In this document: piece after piece, positions 24,857 to 34,660 of the stretch
How the letters are laid out: each line of letters opens with the position of its first letter
Numbering within the stretch: the stretch's first letter is position 1
NCBI GenBank assembly: GCA_965227445.1
Contig: OZ245751.1
Coordinates: 2,418,001 to 2,482,000 of the forward strand
DNA from: DT-110 sp030148525
Lineage (GTDB): Bacteria; Bacteroidota; Bacteroidia; Chitinophagales; Saprospiraceae
DNA: 64,000 bases
Direction of reading: 5' to 3'
Notes under the pieces: generated by a model
Told to the model about the DNA's origin: nothing
What the model saw: the letters and a program-made list of their open reading frames with translations, nothing else
Databases searched by the model: none
Program-made: the position numbers and the translations under genes

Positions 24857-27273
24857 TGTTTTGTTGTTAAAGTGAGTGTGTATTCCGTGACTGAGTCAAT
24901 CTTGTCACGGCTATAGAACAGCGGAAAATACTGATCGCGGGCCCAAAGGTCAAATAAATTCCGATAATGCGGATGGTCCGGGTCGCCTGACTGCCCGGGC
25001 GTATTCGTCGACAAAGTACGATCCCAATCACCGGTATCTACAATTATCTTAAAGGAAGCTCCGTGACTTTGGTTGTCATTTCCACTGGTATTATTTACCG
25101 TAAAACTGTTTCCGCCCCGCACGGCGGTTCCCACTTCCAGTTGTTCCCGTATCTCCGGATTCACTGCATTCGACAGCGGGTGCCGCAAGCGCACGTGTTT
25201 GTAGCTGGGTTGTCCGTATACCCACTTGCTCATATCATTGGTGCCCAGTTTTTGCGTAAGCTCATCCAAAGCCAGGTCCAGGCAATGCAAGAGGTATTGA
25301 TCCCGGCCGGCCAGCGGATCCTCCCCGAAGTGGCCATCTGGCATCAGCAACCAATCAATAATGCGCTTCATCTGCAGGCGAACGTAGGGCCGACCTTCTT
25401 CCGGTACCATTACCTCTTCCATGTTACTACGCAACTGCCCCTCCCAGGCATTGTAGATTCCGGCGGCAATGCTGTTTGGCGTTAGCCGGTAATCCCAGTC
25501 CGACAGGTATGCATAGGCTTGCTCGGCCCGATCGTCCGGTGCCCGCAGAGCCATCAGGAGGGGAACCAATTGCCGGGCCGGGATCGACAGGTAGTCCGTC
25601 TGCAATTGAGCCATATCGGCCATGCTGTGCCGGCGGCCGGAGCCCAGCACTTCACGCACGCGATTTCCGCGATACGGATCCGACCAGGAGAAACCGATGG
25701 CATCCCAGTACTCATAGGTTTCCGGTGTTACGTTCTCGTTGGCCGTAGCGAAGTATCCCTGGGCCGGGTTTTCCAGATTCGGCTTGGCCTTAATAGGCAG
25801 GTATCCGTCCCATTCGTAGGTGCCGTCGCCCCAAACGGGAACCATTCCGCTGAAGTTGCGACGCACCGGAGCTATACCAACCGCCTGCCAGCCTATGTTT
25901 CCTTTGCGGTCAGCCCAGATCATATTCTCACCGGGAATATGACTGTAATTGCAGGCATCGCGAAACTCCTCGAAGGTCTGTGCCTGATCCATCCGCAAGC
26001 TGGCCAGATAGGGTGATCCTCCGACCTCCAGCCATCCGCAGCGCATGGCGGTGGCATTCGTATTATCGTTACTCTGCCAGGTCACCGGCCCGTGACGGGT
26101 ATAGCGATGTTCGACGATCACGGGGTCCTGCCCTTTTACAGTAATGGTGTCGGGAATGATCAACATATCCTCCCAGCGTCCCTGATACCAGTATTGGTTG
26201 GGGTTGTCGGGATTGGTTTTGTAAACATACAGGTCTTCCGCATCGGTACTGTATACAGTAAGTCCCCAGGCACCGTGCTCGTTGTGTCCGATGGAAATAC
26301 CTGGAATTTCCGGCTCCCCGCCCCCGATCACGTTCCAGCCCGGTCCTACCAGGTGCGCCATGTAGCGCAGGGAGGGCACGGCCTGAGTGCGGTGGGGGTC
26401 GTTGGCCATCATGGGAAAGCCACTTTCGGTAAGCCGTCCGTCCACGATCCAGTTATTACTGCCGATGGTGTTGATGTCATTTTTCATAGCCCGTTGGTAG
26501 TCCGCCTCATCAGCAGCGGCCAGGTTGCGGTATTCTTCCAGGTCAGGATTGCGGACTTCAGCCACCAGGTCCTCCGGACGGAAACGCACGGAACGACGGT
26601 AGGCATTATAGGGCGCCAACAAATCTTCGAACAGGATGTCCGTATCGATGCGGGGATCAATAGTTAGATCCGGTTCCTGAGGGTGAAACCAGGCTAATTC
26701 CTTTACTTTGTCAGCCCCCAGCGTAGCCACGGCCCGGGCGGTCGTGAGTTCTGCCCCGATATTCCCCAATAGTCCCTGATGCCGGCTGATCACCACCTCG
26801 GGGGTCCAGGGGTGCGGCTGAATCCCCAGTAGCTGGAAGGGGAGCGGCAGATCTTCGGGATTCTTCATTGCTTCAGCAATGTACGCATTGACGCCCCGCA
26901 CAAAAGAAGTAATGATCAGGGATCCTCGCGGATGGTAATAATTCATCTCTTGCTCTATATCCCCCCGGAACTGGAAAAGGCGGGTTCCGATATCCCGTTC
27001 CAATTCGCGTTCGCCGAGGATCTCTGCCACTGTTCCCGTTGCCTGCCGACGCCAGATCTCAAACTGAAAAAGCCGGTCCCGCGCTGCGTAAAATCCTTGT
27101 GCGAAGAAGAGGTCAGCTTCGGTCTGAGCGTAGATATGGGGAATACCCCATTTGTCGACCTTAATTTCAACGGGCTTTTCTAACCCGTCCATCGAAAATG
27201 TTTCACTGGATTGACTCCATAGCGGCAGCATTCCGCTGACCAGCAAGAGCAATAGGATGGTTCGTTTGTTCAT
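24853..27273 (-). CDS. Exported penicillin acylase-family N-terminal nucleophile amidase
   Basis: The family hydrolyses amide bonds in beta-lactams, acyl-homoserine lactones or related amides after self-cleavage into alpha and beta chains. The ATG at 27273 gives 806 residues with a signal peptide (TILLLLLVSGMLPLWSQ). The alpha chain carries DKWGIPHIYAQTEADLFFAQG and FYAARDRLFQFEIWRRQATG. The beta chain starts at the nucleophile Ser of NTIGSNNWIV near residue 272. Then come MMANDPHRTQAVPS, ENMIWADRKGNIGWQAVG and GNSFTVNNTSGNDNQSHGAS. An ATG at 27300 would add nine residues from a GGACCAT heptamer repeat and is rejected. It is the first gene of a coupled pair with M28. The true substrate is unknown. 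Confidence 0.92.
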   Translation of the reverse strand: MNKRTILLLLLVSGMLPLWSQSSETFSMDGLEKPVEIKVDKWGIPHIYAQTEADLFFAQGFYAARDRLFQFEIWRRQATGTVAEILGERELERDIGTRLFQFRGDIEQEMNYYHPRGSLIITSFVRGVNAYIAEAMKNPEDLPLPFQLLGIQPHPWTPEVVISRHQGLLGNIGAELTTARAVATLGADKVKELAWFHPQEPDLTIDPRIDTDILFEDLLAPYNAYRRSVRFRPEDLVAEVRNPDLEEYRNLAAADEADYQRAMKNDINTIGSNNWIVDGRLTESGFPMMANDPHRTQAVPSLRYMAHLVGPGWNVIGGGEPEIPGISIGHNEHGAWGLTVYSTDAEDLYVYKTNPDNPNQYWYQGRWEDMLIIPDTITVKGQDPVIVEHRYTRHGPVTWQSNDNTNATAMRCGWLEVGGSPYLASLRMDQAQTFEEFRDACNYSHIPGENMIWADRKGNIGWQAVGIAPVRRNFSGMVPVWGDGTYEWDGYLPIKAKPNLENPAQGYFATANENVTPETYEYWDAIGFSWSDPYRGNRVREVLGSGRRHSMADMAQLQTDYLSIPARQLVPLLMALRAPDDRAEQAYAYLSDWDYRLTPNSIAAGIYNAWEGQLRSNMEEVMVPEEGRPYVRLQMKRIIDWLLMPDGHFGEDPLAGRDQYLLHCLDLALDELTQKLGTNDMSKWVYGQPSYKHVRLRHPLSNAVNPEIREQLEVGTAVRGGNSFTVNNTSGNDNQSHGASFKIIVDTGDWDRTLSTNTPGQSGDPDHPHYRNLFDLWARDQYFPLFYSRDKIDSVTEYTLTLTTKQ

Positions 27274-27617
27274 ACCTTGTTTTTTGGGACCATGGTCCAA
27301 GGTCCATGATCCATGGTTTTACTTGTTATTTTTCTCCGAGACTTATTTTTTATTCATGATGTTTTGGAAGGAGCCGACATGCATTGGGCCTTCAAAAGCC
27401 TTCCAGAGACTGACCTCCAGGAGTAAAATATATCCCTGACCATTTATTAACCTACCGTTGATCCTGTTTCAAGCAGGGATCGCGGTGGTTCACAGTCCCC
27501 GTACCTTGATTCTCCGGTAGTTATACCAACAACGAAGTTGTGGTGTATCCCAGCACGAAGCACCGCATAGCAAAAACACTTCGGTGCCGTAAGCCGTCAA
27601 CCGTGGCCCGTTTGCCA
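27274..27617. other. Intergenic region upstream of the acylase gene with repeats
   Basis: This stretch holds no gene that I can see. It contains a heptamer cluster of the GGACCAT type (27287-27317: GGACCAT, GGTCCAA, GGTCCAT, GATCCAT), an inverted repeat CGAAG...CTTCG around 27555-27592, and a hairpin related to the TATACCG family at 27521-27550. Confidence 0.6.
27521..27550. repeat. TATACC..ACAACGAAGT hairpin, diverged copy
   Basis: TATACCAACAACGAAGTTGTGG matches the first half of the elements at 34590-34643 and 62401-62503 at most positions. It pairs with the following GTTGTGGTGTA as an imperfect hairpin. Confidence 0.55.
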
Positions 27618-28190
27618 TCACTTAATCTCCACCACCATTTCCACCTCCACCGCAATATTACGAGGCAGGGACCCCATTCCCACAGCGGCGCGGGCGTGCT
27701 TACCCTTTTCGCCGAACACCTCGACCATAAGATCAGAAAAGCCATTCACCACTTCAGGTTGGTTGGCAAAATCGGGGGTACAATTGACCATGCCGGTGAC
27801 TTTTACGATTCGTTGCACGCGATCCAGGTTGCCGATTTCGGCCTTGAGGGCAGCTAATTGATTAATGCCGGCCACCCGGGCCGCTTCGTAGCCTTCCTCT
27901 TCGGTAAGGTCAGCCCCTACTTTCCCGGTGATGTAATTCCCGTCGGCCTTCTTTGGCCCTTTGCCGGCAAGAAAAACCAGGTTGCCCGTAGTTACTGCAT
28001 TCACGTAATTAGCTACCGGACTGCTGGGTTCGGGAAGCTCAATGTCCAACTCTTCCAGGCGGTAATCGATAACATAAGTATCAAAATCGTCGGTGGTTGC
28101 CGAATCATCTTGTTCCTGAGTGCCCGTTTGGGTGCATCCCAAAAGCGTAATTCCTAAAATGACAGTCAAAAAGATGGAGTGTTTTTTCAT
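27618..28190 (-). CDS. RidA/YjgF-family lipoprotein
   Basis: RidA proteins hydrolyse reactive imines and enamines and are normally cytoplasmic. This 190-residue version begins with a lipoprotein signal (IFLTVILGITLLGC, lipid Cys near residue 19) and an acidic linker, then a full RidA fold over about residues 50-188. Visible are SPVANYVNAVTTGNLVFLAG, ITGKVGADLTEEEGYEAAR, VKVTGMVNCTPDF and the terminal KHARAAVGMGSLPRNIAVEV, which keeps the conserved Arg. It is divergent from the giant adhesin gene across a 234-base spacer. An exported RidA is unusual, and its substrate outside the cytoplasm is not known. Confidence 0.88.
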   Translation of the reverse strand: MKKHSIFLTVILGITLLGCTQTGTQEQDDSATTDDFDTYVIDYRLEELDIELPEPSSPVANYVNAVTTGNLVFLAGKGPKKADGNYITGKVGADLTEEEGYEAARVAGINQLAALKAEIGNLDRVQRIVKVTGMVNCTPDFANQPEVVNGFSDLMVEVFGEKGKHARAAVGMGSLPRNIAVEVEMVVEIK

Positions 28191-28424
28191 GGTATTCCGT
28201 GTTGTTTCCTAGCAATAAGTATACAAAATTGCCTGCATAAACAGGTTTACGCCTCTTGGCTTTCGCCAAAAAGAGATAGAATGCATCTTATTTAGAACCC
28301 GGCATAAAATAACCTGGCCTATCGGGCAATATCCCGAAGAGGGAATCGTATTTTTACCATATCCCTCCGACCTCCCCCGACCCTGAACTACCCTGCTTAG
28401 ATTCCCCCATAACCGATATATCCT

Positions 28425-31400
28425 ATGTACTGGAAACATCTATTGTTTGCTCTGCTTTTTGTCGGAAGCCTTGTTACCGTTTCGGGTCAAACCTACGTAC
28501 GAGTGAATGCTACGGGAGCCAACGACGGTTCCTCCTGGACCGATGCTTACCGCAACCTGCAGGATGCCCTGGCAGACCCGAACGTGACGGAAATCTGGAT
28601 AGCCCGTGGTACTTATCGCCCCGTGGCTTGTAATACTTGCGGTGAAGCAGAACGACAGGTTTCTTTTGTACTGCGGCGCAACCTCTCCATCTACGGTGGA
28701 TTTTCCGGTAATGAAACCGATCGTAGTGAGCGGAATCCTTTGATCAACCCCACCATTCTCAGCGGAGACATTGGCAACCCCTCCGACAGTACCGACAATT
28801 CTTTCCACGTAGTCCGGGCATCCGATGTCGACCGGACACTGGTACTTGACGGCCTGATTATTGAGGAAGGCAATTCCGATGGATCCTTTGATAATGACGG
28901 ATCCAATGGTGGCGGGATTTTAATCGACGCAACGTTTGGCACCGAGGGCAGTCCGGTAATTCGCCGGTGCACTATCCGTAATAATTTTGCCGGAGGGGGC
29001 GGCGGTCTGCAAATACGGGGTAACGGAGGGGGAAGTAAGGTGCAGCCACTGGTCGAAGATTGCCTGTTCGAGGGAAATACGGCCTCCCTGGGAAATGTTA
29101 CCAGCAGTGGTGGCGCCGTATTCATCTTTGGGCAATCGGCTACTATTAATCCCACATTCACTGGCTGTACCTTTCGAAATAACCACAGTGGCAACAATAC
29201 CGGAGCACTGGCAGTGAATAATTCATCTGTTTCAGAGTCCGATCGATTTACGTTACAGGTACTCCTCGATAGCTGCCTTTTTGAAGGAAATACGGCCGGT
29301 TCCAACGCGGGTGCGGTTTTTATCGATGCCATCGGCTACGTGGAATCCACCTCGGTCATTTCCAATTCCTTATTTCGCAACAACCGGTCCGATGGCATTG
29401 AACGCGATGGGGGAGCCATTTACCTGCGGTCTCGCTTTGCGGGGGCACTTGCCCGGGACCGTATTATCAATTGTGATTTTGCAGGCAACTCCTCTCAGCG
29501 TCACGCCGGCGCTGTGATGATCCGTGGATCACAGGAAGGTGTCAATGAAGCAGAAATTTTCAATTGTGCCTTTCGGCAAAATCGAGCCGCCAAGACGGGT
29601 GGTGCGGTCTACCATACCTCGAACCGCTTCAGTGGTGGCACCATCAACACCAACCTTGTCAACAACACCTTTTTCCAGAATAAGGCCGATAGCACAGGTG
29701 GGGCCATCTATTACGATGCTTCGGACGGAGTAACTACCTCGGCCGTTTCCAATACAATTTTCTGGCAAGACAGCACCGGTATTGAGGCAAATGCTATTCA
29801 GACTGACGGCGGTACTATCACCATCCGATCGTCCCTTATCGAGCAGGAGCTCACGGGCAACATGGTAGATGGTGGTCAGAACGTTCGGGGTAATCCATTT
29901 TTTGCGAAAGCAGAAGCTGGCAATTTGCACCTTCTGCCCAATTCTCCGGCGGTCAATGCCGGTGATAATGGATTGGTACCCGGCACTGTGGAACGCGACC
30001 TGGACGGGGATCCACGGATCAATGGCACCGTCGATATGGGTGCCTACGAAAACGTAGTCCGGTTTGTCGATAAAGATGCCACCGGAAAGGGGACCGGCGA
30101 TTCCTGGGCGAATGCCCACCGGGAGTTGCGCGATGCGCTTCAAGTCGTTCAATCGGGCGACGAAGTCTGGATCGCCGAAGGAATCTACCATCCCACCGAG
30201 TGTACCGAATGCACGGTGGTTCAGCGCAATGTGGCCTTTGGATTCCCGGATGCCGTGGCGCTTTACGGTGGCTTTCGGGGCACCGAAACCCTGCGGGAAC
30301 AAAGAGACTGGGAGCAGTTCGAAAGCATTTTAAGCGGTGACATTGGGAATCCCGGGGATAGCCTGGATAATTCACTGCAAGTCATTCGATTAGCTGATGT
30401 AGATACGTTCACCATTATCGACGGATTAATCATTGAAGAGGGCAACGCTGACGAATCTTTTTCCGATGGCTTTGAATCCTCGGGAGGAGGGTTATTTGTC
30501 GATGCGACTTTTGGTCAGAATGGTAGTCCGACGCTTCGCAACTGTACCTTTCGCAACAATTTTGCAGGAGGTGGTGGTGCCCTGGCTGTAAATGGAACAT
30601 CTTCCGGTACTGTCAGGATTCGTGCTGCCGATTGTCTGTTCGAAGGAAATACCAGCTCCCTGGGCCGGGTAACCAGCTTCGGAGGGGCTATGCATTTCTT
30701 TGGGTCCGGTACGCTACTCGATCTGGCATTTTCGGGCTGTACCTTCCTAAACAATGTATGCGGAAATGACGGAGGGGCTATCTCGGTATCGGTAAGTTCC
30801 ACCGGTAGCGAGAGTCTTTCTCCCCCCCGGATCCGAATCGATAGTTGTTTATTCGATGGAAACCGAGCCCAAAGCACGTTCTCATCGGTCGGTGGTGCAA
30901 TATTCGTTCGTGCCATCAGCGGTACCCTAATCAATACGATCATTTCGAATAGCCGATTCATACATAATTCAGCGGAGGGGAAGGAAGCGGATGGAGGTGC
31001 CGTGTATCTGCGGGGATCCTTCGCGAGCGCAGTCTCCAACGGGCTCATCGCCAATTGCTATTTTGAAGGAAATACAGCCACCCGCCACGGTGGAGCCATT
31101 TTAGTACGCGGTTCTCAAGAAGGCATTAGCCGGACTCGGATTATCAATAATGCATTTACTCAAAATCAGGCCGGTGGTCAGGGCGGTGCTATCTACGTAA
31201 CCACCGATCGATTTGGTCCCGGTACTGCCGATGTCGACATCCTGCAATCTTCCTTCACCCGCAACCGGGCGGATCAGGGAGGCGCTCTGTTCGTAGATGC
31301 GGCCCAGGGCTCCGGGGAGTTGCTGGTGGCCAACTCCATCATCTGGAACAATCCGGCCGGCCTGGACGGCCGTTCAGTTTCCGATAGCTCCGGCGTCTTT

Positions 31401-34400
31401 CAATTCCGGAACGTCATCCTGGACTCCACCGTGCAGTACACCGACACTGTCAATGTGATTCGTCAGGATCCGGCCTGGCTCAATCCGGTGGAGGGTAATC
31501 TGCGTATCTCGGTCTGCTCCCCGGCCATTGGTGCAGCAGACCCCGAATTTGTACCTGCCGACACCTTCGATCTGGACCTGGACCTTGACTTCACCGAATC
31601 GTGGGCGCTGGATCTGGCCGGGCAACCCCGTCCCTTTGAACAAACCCAGGACCTTGGTGCCTACGAGTGGACCGGCACCCCTACCCGACCGGTACTGGAG
31701 CTGGTCAGCCAACGGGATGCCTGCAGTGGCTCCAGCCCCGGCGAAGTGACCCTGCGCGCCTCCGAAGGATTGTCTCCCTACAGCACAAACTGGTCGGATG
31801 GGGATACTACTCTGATCCGGGGCGACCTGGATACCGGTATGTATACTGTGGTGTTGACCGATCAGGCCGGATGTACCGATACGCTGGAGATCACCATCAA
31901 TGACCTGGGTGGCACCCCAGCGGTCATACAAGGGGATAGTGTGCTTTGCACAGGTCAGTCTATCGACCTGTCAATTAGCGGATTTGACACCTATTCCTGG
32001 TCTACCGGAGAAACAACCGAGGAGATCACCGTCGCTGAGGCCGGCACCTATTTCGTGGATGCCGTCACAGCGGATGGCTGCTTGGCCAGTGATACCATCC
32101 TTATCACTCAGGAGAACCTGCCACCATTGAATATCACCGGGCCCGCCACCCTATGCCCGGACAGTGAAGTTACGCTAAGTACTTCGGAGGCCTATGATAA
32201 GTACCTTTGGTCTGATGGCAGCACCAACGATCAACTGATGGTCGCTGCTGTCGGCACCTATGGCCTTACTGTTACGTCACCCGGTGGCTGTCGGGACTCC
32301 TCCGAAATCATCATCGAGGAGGCCGAGCAACTCAACCCCGTCATAGCAGGTGATCTATTCTTTTGCGAAAGCGAAACAACCACCTTAACGGTAGGCACTT
32401 TCTCCTCCATCACCTGGTCCACGGGCGACACTTCCGCTGCCATTACCGTTGATCAGCCGGGCCTGTATACGGTCACCGTTTCCGACGGAACGGGCTGTAC
32501 CGGAGATACAACCGTAGAAGTCCTGAGTCTGTCCGGTCCGGAGGTCGTCATTACCGGGCCGAACAACATCTGTCCGGGAGCCTCCATTATGCTGAGTACA
32601 GAAGCAATTGATGGGGTCTACCGGTGGTCGACGGGCGACGAAACAGCCTCGATCCAGGTGAGCGAACCAGGTACTTACGCAGTTACGATCACCGATGAAG
32701 CCGGGTGCAGGGATAGCACCGAGCTTGAAGTCACCCAATCAGACAGGGCCATGCCCACCATCGCGGGCGCAACGACCCTCTGCCCGGGCGATAGCACCGT
32801 TCTTTCGGTAACCGGTTTCGGGGAAGTGACCTGGTCAACCGGTGAAACGACGGAGGCCATTACCGTTTCCGAACCCGGAATGATCAGTGTGGATGTCGTT
32901 CAGGACGGTGGCTGTGCCGGTTCGGATACGGTGAACATCTCCGCTTCCAATGGGCCGGAGGCGGTCATTACCGGGCCGGGTACTATTTGTACTGGTTCCA
33001 GTATCACTTTAAGCGGAACTAATTCAAGTGCTTCCGACTTTCTGTGGTCAACGGGTGATACTACCTCTTCCGTCACCGTAAACCAGGGCGGTTCTTACGC
33101 GCTCACCGTCACCGATGCCAATGGCTGCCAGGATGATGCGGGTATCGATATCATCGAATCGGATGTGCTGCGCCCGGCAATTGCAGGTATCACTGCCATC
33201 TGCGACGGGGAATCCACCGAATTATCCATTGGCGCATTTGATCAGATCGAATGGTCGACCGGAGAAACGACACCTACTATCACGGTCAGCGAGCCGGGCA
33301 TGATCTCCGTAATGGTTAGTCAGGAAGGTGGCTGCACCGGTACGGATTCGGTGACTGTCTCCGTCGGTCCGACTCCCGAATTGACCTTACCCCCAAACCA
33401 AACGATCTGTCCGGGCGAATCAGCGACCCTTACCCCGGATGGAACCTTTGCTACCTACCAGTGGTCCGACGGGTCTACGTCTTCATCCATTTCCGTAGAA
33501 CAGGCGGGCACCTACTCCCTGACCGTTACGAACGAGGCCGGATGTACTGCCGAAGCCAGCACGGTAGTGGAACAAGAGGATCTTCCGGCCGCTGCGGTGG
33601 ATAGTGATCGCTCCGTATGTGAGCCGTCCACGGACCTGATGGGTAACTTACCGGAAGGCACCACGGGACAATGGACCACTACCGGTAGTGCGATCATTTC
33701 CGACCCGAGGCAGGCACTGACCATGATTTCCAATCTGGCTTCCGGAGCAAATACCTTCACCTGGACCTTATCCACGGAGGCTTGTCAGGATTACAGCCGG
33801 GATGAGGTGATCATCACGCTGCCGATTGCTCCGGTAGCTGAAGATGACGCCTTCAACTTCCAGGCTTCGAATGGCCCGGTCTTCCCGCTCCCGCTTACGC
33901 AAAATGATGATTTGCCGGAAGGCACCATTGTGCTGCAGTCCATTGGCCTGCCGGCGAGATTTGTCCTGAATGATACGCCCAATGAAGGACGAACCATTCA
34001 GATCCCGACCGGCGTGTTTGGCACCTTTGCGTTTTCGTATGAAGTCTGCGCTACCAACTGTCCCGGCCTATGTGATACGGCTCAGGTAACCATCAACATT
34101 CCCTTTGATGCGCAGGATATTGAGGCTCCCAACGGCATCACGCCTAATGGCGACGGCCTTAATGACGCCTTTGTGGTAGACCTGCTGGACAATGCCTATC
34201 CCGAACTATATCCCGATAATCGCTTCACCGTTTTCAATCGGTGGAATGATGTTGTATACGATGTTCGCAATTACGCCAATGACTGGCAGGGTACTAACGA
34301 ACAGGGTAACCTGTTACCGGCGGGAACCTACTACTACATTTTGCGACTGAATATCGCGGAAGGGATCATCATTCGAGGGGATGTAACTATCGTTAGGTAA
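28425..34400 (+). CDS. Giant T9SS type B-secreted beta-helix adhesin
   Basis: The 1991-residue protein should be secreted through the type IX system and held at the cell surface. A signal peptide (LLFALLFVGSLVTVSGQ) is followed by two homologous right-handed beta-helix modules at about residues 24-543 and 544-1085. Both start with a WxDA(Y/H)R.L.DAL pattern and end in a GxVDMGAYE / DLGAYE choice-of-anchor-like motif. Residues about 1090-1715 hold one SprB-like unit and eight Ig-like units of about 75 residues, each beginning with a C..G pattern and carrying WSTGETT or WSDGST and ending in GGC. A further beta domain follows, then the gliding-motility C-terminal domain with GITPNGDGLNDAFVV at about 1900. 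Ligand unknown. Confidence 0.93.
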   Translation: MYWKHLLFALLFVGSLVTVSGQTYVRVNATGANDGSSWTDAYRNLQDALADPNVTEIWIARGTYRPVACNTCGEAERQVSFVLRRNLSIYGGFSGNETDRSERNPLINPTILSGDIGNPSDSTDNSFHVVRASDVDRTLVLDGLIIEEGNSDGSFDNDGSNGGGILIDATFGTEGSPVIRRCTIRNNFAGGGGGLQIRGNGGGSKVQPLVEDCLFEGNTASLGNVTSSGGAVFIFGQSATINPTFTGCTFRNNHSGNNTGALAVNNSSVSESDRFTLQVLLDSCLFEGNTAGSNAGAVFIDAIGYVESTSVISNSLFRNNRSDGIERDGGAIYLRSRFAGALARDRIINCDFAGNSSQRHAGAVMIRGSQEGVNEAEIFNCAFRQNRAAKTGGAVYHTSNRFSGGTINTNLVNNTFFQNKADSTGGAIYYDASDGVTTSAVSNTIFWQDSTGIEANAIQTDGGTITIRSSLIEQELTGNMVDGGQNVRGNPFFAKAEAGNLHLLPNSPAVNAGDNGLVPGTVERDLDGDPRINGTVDMGAYENVVRFVDKDATGKGTGDSWANAHRELRDALQVVQSGDEVWIAEGIYHPTECTECTVVQRNVAFGFPDAVALYGGFRGTETLREQRDWEQFESILSGDIGNPGDSLDNSLQVIRLADVDTFTIIDGLIIEEGNADESFSDGFESSGGGLFVDATFGQNGSPTLRNCTFRNNFAGGGGALAVNGTSSGTVRIRAADCLFEGNTSSLGRVTSFGGAMHFFGSGTLLDLAFSGCTFLNNVCGNDGGAISVSVSSTGSESLSPPRIRIDSCLFDGNRAQSTFSSVGGAIFVRAISGTLINTIISNSRFIHNSAEGKEADGGAVYLRGSFASAVSNGLIANCYFEGNTATRHGGAILVRGSQEGISRTRIINNAFTQNQAGGQGGAIYVTTDRFGPGTADVDILQSSFTRNRADQGGALFVDAAQGSGELLVANSIIWNNPAGLDGRSVSDSSGVFQFRNVILDSTVQYTDTVNVIRQDPAWLNPVEGNLRISVCSPAIGAADPEFVPADTFDLDLDLDFTESWALDLAGQPRPFEQTQDLGAYEWTGTPTRPVLELVSQRDACSGSSPGEVTLRASEGLSPYSTNWSDGDTTLIRGDLDTGMYTVVLTDQAGCTDTLEITINDLGGTPAVIQGDSVLCTGQSIDLSISGFDTYSWSTGETTEEITVAEAGTYFVDAVTADGCLASDTILITQENLPPLNITGPATLCPDSEVTLSTSEAYDKYLWSDGSTNDQLMVAAVGTYGLTVTSPGGCRDSSEIIIEEAEQLNPVIAGDLFFCESETTTLTVGTFSSITWSTGDTSAAITVDQPGLYTVTVSDGTGCTGDTTVEVLSLSGPEVVITGPNNICPGASIMLSTEAIDGVYRWSTGDETASIQVSEPGTYAVTITDEAGCRDSTELEVTQSDRAMPTIAGATTLCPGDSTVLSVTGFGEVTWSTGETTEAITVSEPGMISVDVVQDGGCAGSDTVNISASNGPEAVITGPGTICTGSSITLSGTNSSASDFLWSTGDTTSSVTVNQGGSYALTVTDANGCQDDAGIDIIESDVLRPAIAGITAICDGESTELSIGAFDQIEWSTGETTPTITVSEPGMISVMVSQEGGCTGTDSVTVSVGPTPELTLPPNQTICPGESATLTPDGTFATYQWSDGSTSSSISVEQAGTYSLTVTNEAGCTAEASTVVEQEDLPAAAVDSDRSVCEPSTDLMGNLPEGTTGQWTTTGSAIISDPRQALTMISNLASGANTFTWTLSTEACQDYSRDEVIITLPIAPVAEDDAFNFQASNGPVFPLPLTQNDDLPEGTIVLQSIGLPARFVLNDTPNEGRTIQIPTGVFGTFAFSYEVCATNCPGLCDTAQVTINIPFDAQDIEAPNGITPNGDGLNDAFVVDLLDNAYPELYPDNRFTVFNRWNDVVYDVRNYANDWQGTNEQGNLLPAGTYYYILRLNIAEGIIIRGDVTIVR

Positions 34401-34468
34401 TTATAAATTTTTAGTGCATAATTTTTAATTGAATTAAGAATTAAAAATTATCAACTAAAAATTTAAAT
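34400..34468. repeat. AT-rich heptamer hairpin after the adhesin gene
   Basis: AATTTTT, AGTGCAT, AATTTTT and AATTGAA units face AATTAAAAATTA and CTAAAAATTTA across a short loop. It begins at the adhesin stop and may terminate it. Confidence 0.6.
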
Positions 34469-34589
34469 ATTGGTCACAACTCCTGACTCCTCCGCAATGG
34501 GTTTCGACCACGTCCTTTTCGAAGCCCAGATTAACATCATGTAACCGTACCATCAGAACTACGTACTACATAGTGCCGTTAGGCCCAGC

Positions 34590-34643
34590 TATACCGCTTC
34601 TGAAAAGGTTTGGGCTTTGCCAAATCACTTCGTTGTCGGTATA
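34590..34643. repeat. TATACCG...CGGTATA hairpin element
   Basis: A 54-base element begins TATACCG and ends CGGTATA, with a nested stem around TTTGGGCTTTGCCAAA. Its reverse complement reads TATACCGACAACGAAGTGAT, the same string found inside the MITE at 62401. It ends 18 bases before the next gene's ATG. Confidence 0.7.
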
Positions 34644-34660
34644 CCACAACCTGTTCTACT

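Noticed and set aside
31374..31931. 185-codon minus-strand frame within the adhesin
   Set aside because: A shadow of a repeat-rich coding region with no family features.
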